Below, one piece after another: positions 5,722 through 7,602 of a stretch of 7,602 nt of DNA. The DNA comes from Paracoccaceae bacterium (GTDB lineage Bacteria; Pseudomonadota; Alphaproteobacteria; Rhodobacterales; Rhodobacteraceae): positions 1 to 7,602 of the forward strand of contig JABSSB010000078.1 of the NCBI GenBank assembly GCA_013214715.1, given 5' to 3'. A program made the translations under genes and the position numbers. Below the pieces are notes generated by a model. The model was not told the DNA's origin and made no database searches. It saw only the letters and a list, made by a program, of their open reading frames with translations. Every line of letters begins with the position of its first letter. The first letter of the stretch is position 1.

Positions 5722-6060
5722 CTAGCGGCGCGTGCCGCGATTCGCGCCCGGTTTGTCGACCCGTACCGGAATGGCGACGCGGTCTTCAATGATCCGGCCG
5801 ATCGGCGTGCCACCGCGGTCGTCATCATCATCTTCGTCATCGCTTGCCATGCTCATAATGGCGATCCCGAACTGGACGGAGCCGAAGACAATCCCGTTCA
5901 ACACCCACATCACAAAGAGCGCCAGAAAACCATCGGACGACCCCATAACAAGTCCTCGCAAGCCCAGGACATCCAGCCATAGCATCAGCCCGGCGAAGAC
6001 AGCCGACAGACCAAAGCCGATCGCGGCGCTACGAATATAGAGCTTGATGAGGTCTGGCAT
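5722..6060 (-). CDS. Small two-helix membrane protein with acidic tail
   Basis: The product is 112 residues, and I do not recognise the family by name. Two hydrophobic helices are clear at about residues 12-33 and 44-69. A run of aspartate and glutamate follows (DDEDDDDD, 74-81), then a basic C-terminus (PVRVDKPGANRGTRR). An inner-membrane hairpin with the tail in the cytoplasm is the simplest topology. The ATG at 6058-6060 has AGGAG about 8 bases upstream; the frame stays open further but without a start of this quality. It follows nusB by 106 bases on the same strand and may be the last gene of the ribB-ribH-nusB cluster. That gap holds no clear terminator. A 5-bp stem GCCGC/GCGGC (5714-5729) spans the stop codon but has no T run. 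Confidence 0.8.
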   Translation of the reverse strand: MPDLIKLYIRSAAIGFGLSAVFAGLMLWLDVLGLRGLVMGSSDGFLALFVMWVLNGIVFGSVQFGIAIMSMASDDEDDDDDRGGTPIGRIIEDRVAIPVRVDKPGANRGTRR

Positions 6061-6166
6061 CTGAGTCTCCTGCTCTTGGCATACAAAAATTAGCAGGCCT
6101 CGCTCGAAGGTCCAGACTGATACCGCTCGCATCTGGGCCAGACCGGGTGACGCAAGGTCGCAGACC

Positions 6167-6631
6167 TTAGAATGCGTCGGGTTTGGCTTCGCGCGCCATG
6201 TGATCCAGAACGGCATTCACAAAAGACGGCTCGCGTCCTTCGGGGAAGAAGGCGCCAGCAATATCGACGAATTCCTTGATCACCACCTTCGGCGGGGTAT
6301 CAGATTGCGTCAATTCGGCCCCGGCAGCGCGGAAAAGCGCGCGCAAGGTCGGATCAATCCGTGCAATAGGCCATTTCGCCACCAAGGCACGGTCGGTCAT
6401 CTGGTCCACAGGCGCCTGATAGTTCACGGCATTATCGACAAGACGCCGAAACAGGCCGGAATCACCTTCCTGCATTTCCCAGTCTTCGAACTGTTCGCCA
6501 AAGCGCCAGTCGAGAAACTCCTGCACGATCGCTTCGACGGTCTGACCCGATTGCTCCATCTGATAAAGCGCCTGCACTGCATAAAGCCGGGCGGCGGATT
6601 TCATCTGGCGTTTGGTGTTGGGGGCGCTCAT
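6167..6631 (-). CDS. nusB: Transcription antitermination factor NusB
   Basis: NusB is a 154-residue all-helical protein that binds boxA RNA together with ribosomal protein S10 in the rRNA antitermination complex. The sequence shows the family marks: SAARLYAVQALYQME near the N-terminus (12-26), LVDNAV (64-69), W-P-I-A-R-I-D-P-T-L-R (87-97) and the C-terminal FVNAVLDHMARE (137-148). Length is typical. The ATG at 6629-6631 is chosen because AGAGG lies about 6 bases before it; the longer frame to 6676 would run back into ribH. It starts 13 bases after the ribH stop, so the two are surely cotranscribed, a pairing common in bacteria. Confidence 0.96.
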   Translation of the reverse strand: MSAPNTKRQMKSAARLYAVQALYQMEQSGQTVEAIVQEFLDWRFGEQFEDWEMQEGDSGLFRRLVDNAVNYQAPVDQMTDRALVAKWPIARIDPTLRALFRAAGAELTQSDTPPKVVIKEFVDIAGAFFPEGREPSFVNAVLDHMAREAKPDAF

Positions 6632-6644
6632 CGCTACCTCTTGC

Positions 6645-7145
6645 TTAGGCTTTGAAGCCGATTTCCTTACCGTCACGACGCCATTGCCGTCCCAGCGCGA
6701 TCAGGTGCAGCGCTGCGGCGGCTGCCCCTCCCCCCTTGTTCATTTGGTCGACATAAGCACGGGCCACGGCCTGGTCGCGGTTCTCCACGGTCAGGATGCC
6801 ATTGCCGATGCACAGACCCTGAAGGCCAAGCAACTGTATCGCCCGGCTGCTGTCATTGCAGACGGTGTCATAATGCGTGGTCTCTCCCCGGATCACGCAT
6901 CCCAAGGCGACATAGCCGTCAAATTCATTCGCACGGTCAGCCATACCAATGGCCGTAGGCACTTCGAGCGCGCCGGGCACTTCGGCCAGGTCCCAACTGC
7001 CGCCGGCGGCCTCAATCTCAGCCTTGGCGCCAGCGACCAGTTGATCGGCGATGTCCTTGTAATAGGGCGCCACTACGATCAACAGCTTCGGCGCCTCGTC
7101 AAAGCTCGGGCGCGGCAGGGTGTAATGGGTTTCAGATCCGGCCAT
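6645..7145 (-). CDS. ribH: 6,7-dimethyl-8-ribityllumazine synthase
   Basis: Lumazine synthase condenses the RibB product (3,4-dihydroxy-2-butanone 4-phosphate) with 5-amino-6-ribitylaminouracil, the penultimate step of riboflavin synthesis. The 166-residue protein has VPGALEVP (56-63), ALGCVIRGETTHYD (80-93) with the catalytic His91, and GNGILTVENRDQA (114-126) for phosphate binding. The ATG at 7143-7145 has GGAG 8 bases upstream and is preferred. A GTG at 7152-7154, overlapping the ribB stop as GTGA, has its Shine-Dalgarno too close. It is translationally close to ribB and nusB in one operon. The long N-terminal extension (about 15 residues before the first strand) is modest and not unusual. 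Confidence 0.96.
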   Translation of the reverse strand: MAGSETHYTLPRPSFDEAPKLLIVVAPYYKDIADQLVAGAKAEIEAAGGSWDLAEVPGALEVPTAIGMADRANEFDGYVALGCVIRGETTHYDTVCNDSSRAIQLLGLQGLCIGNGILTVENRDQAVARAYVDQMNKGGGAAAAALHLIALGRQWRRDGKEIGFKA

Positions 7146-7150
7146 GACGA

Positions 7151-7602
7151 TCACTCCGTAATCCGGCGGGTACCGGTGATTTCAAGGCCATAGGCGTCAA
7201 GACCAACGACCTTTGGCGTAGGCGAATTGGTCAGCAGGGTCAGTTGCGACAGACCCAAAGACGACAGGATCTGCGCCCCCAGCCCGTATTGGCGCAGAGT
7301 CTGCGGCGAGACTTCATGATCGCCCACCAGCTTCATGTGCAGATCGCGCAGCAGAACCAGCACGCCGCGCCCTTCGTCAGCGATCAGTTGCATCGCATCA
7401 CCAAATTCGGCGGCGCGACCTTGCCCGCCTGTGCCCACGATATCCAAAAGCGGATCCAGCGCGTGCATCCGCACCAAAACAGGCTCATCCCCTGAAATAT
7501 CACCTTTGATCAGAGCAATATGTTCAGCGCCCTGGGTTTCGTCAGTATAGATGCGCATATCCCAATCACCCCCGAACTCCGAGGTGATCGTGGTGCTCTG
7601 TG
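7151..7602 (-). CDS. ribB: 3,4-dihydroxy-2-butanone-4-phosphate synthase (RibB/RibBA), C-terminal part with degenerate GTP cyclohydrolase II domain
   Basis: The gene enters from the right edge; 150 codons are visible. They form the C-terminal domain of a RibBA-type fusion: ITSEFGGDWDMRIY, then EHIALIKGDI, IADEGRGVLVLLRD, LRQYGLGAQILSSLGL, LTNSP and KVVGLDAYGLEI match the GTP cyclohydrolase II fold in order. The three zinc-binding cysteines expected where MHALDPLLDIVGTGGQ now stands are all missing. The catalytic RQEGRGIGL-type loop is replaced by RDLHMKLVGDHEV. So this domain should not hydrolyse GTP, and the working activity is presumably the N-terminal butanone phosphate synthase domain outside the window. 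The TGA at 7151-7153 lies 5 bases before the ribH ATG. A separate ribA elsewhere in the genome is expected. Confidence 0.9.
   Translation of the reverse strand, partial: QSTTITSEFGGDWDMRIYTDETQGAEHIALIKGDISGDEPVLVRMHALDPLLDIVGTGGQGRAAEFGDAMQLIADEGRGVLVLLRDLHMKLVGDHEVSPQTLRQYGLGAQILSSLGLSQLTLLTNSPTPKVVGLDAYGLEITGTRRITE

Noticed and set aside
6061..6166. Terminator or promoter between nusB and the small membrane protein gene
   Set aside because: A T-rich patch (minus strand TAATTTTTG) is present, but no stable stem precedes it and no -35 fits well.

Overview
The window reads as chromosomal core sequence from an alphaproteobacterium of the Rhodobacterales (Roseobacter-type). The support is an RpoH sigma factor with the intact RpoH box, a MmcB-type DNA repair gene with an alphaproteobacterial GAAC-N7-GAAC SOS box, a tRNA-His with A73 and no encoded G-1, a RibB protein carrying a decayed GTP cyclohydrolase II domain, and several small Rhodobacterales-type DUF proteins. 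Base composition is moderately GC-rich. No CRISPR array, insertion sequence, phage gene or rRNA is visible.

Left part (1-2400, all minus strand): the 5' end of an AbgT-family transporter gene runs off the left edge. Upstream of it lies rpoH, closed by a clear rho-independent terminator and preceded by a possible heat-shock-type promoter. Next comes an OxyR-like LysR regulator that is a pseudogene, with three in-frame stop codons and one frameshift in a G run.

Middle (2400-4260): a small YdcH/DUF465-type gene (+) converges on rluD (-), a 23S rRNA pseudouridine synthase. rluD is divergent from a one-helix membrane protein (DUF6476 type), and the two start codons share the bases CATG. A tRNA-His gene on the minus strand has a good sigma-70-type promoter.

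Right-middle (4260-6060): a GNAT acetyltransferase gene is broken by an in-frame stop and a frameshift in a T run. A 61-residue DUF6324-type gene (+) ends tail to tail with mmcB (-), their stop codons overlapping. mmcB has a perfect SOS box just before its start. The 240 bp upstream of mmcB hold no convincing protein gene but can form a long rod-like RNA fold with some 6S RNA-like traits. Beyond it is a small two-helix membrane protein with an acidic tail.

Right end (6060-7602, minus): ribB (partial), ribH, nusB and the small membrane protein gene follow one another closely. This is the common riboflavin/antitermination cluster: RibB makes the four-carbon precursor, RibH makes lumazine, and NusB serves rRNA antitermination. 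I find no undescribed multi-gene system. The most useful leads are the possible structured RNA, the two decaying genes, the SOS box and the degenerate RibB domain.
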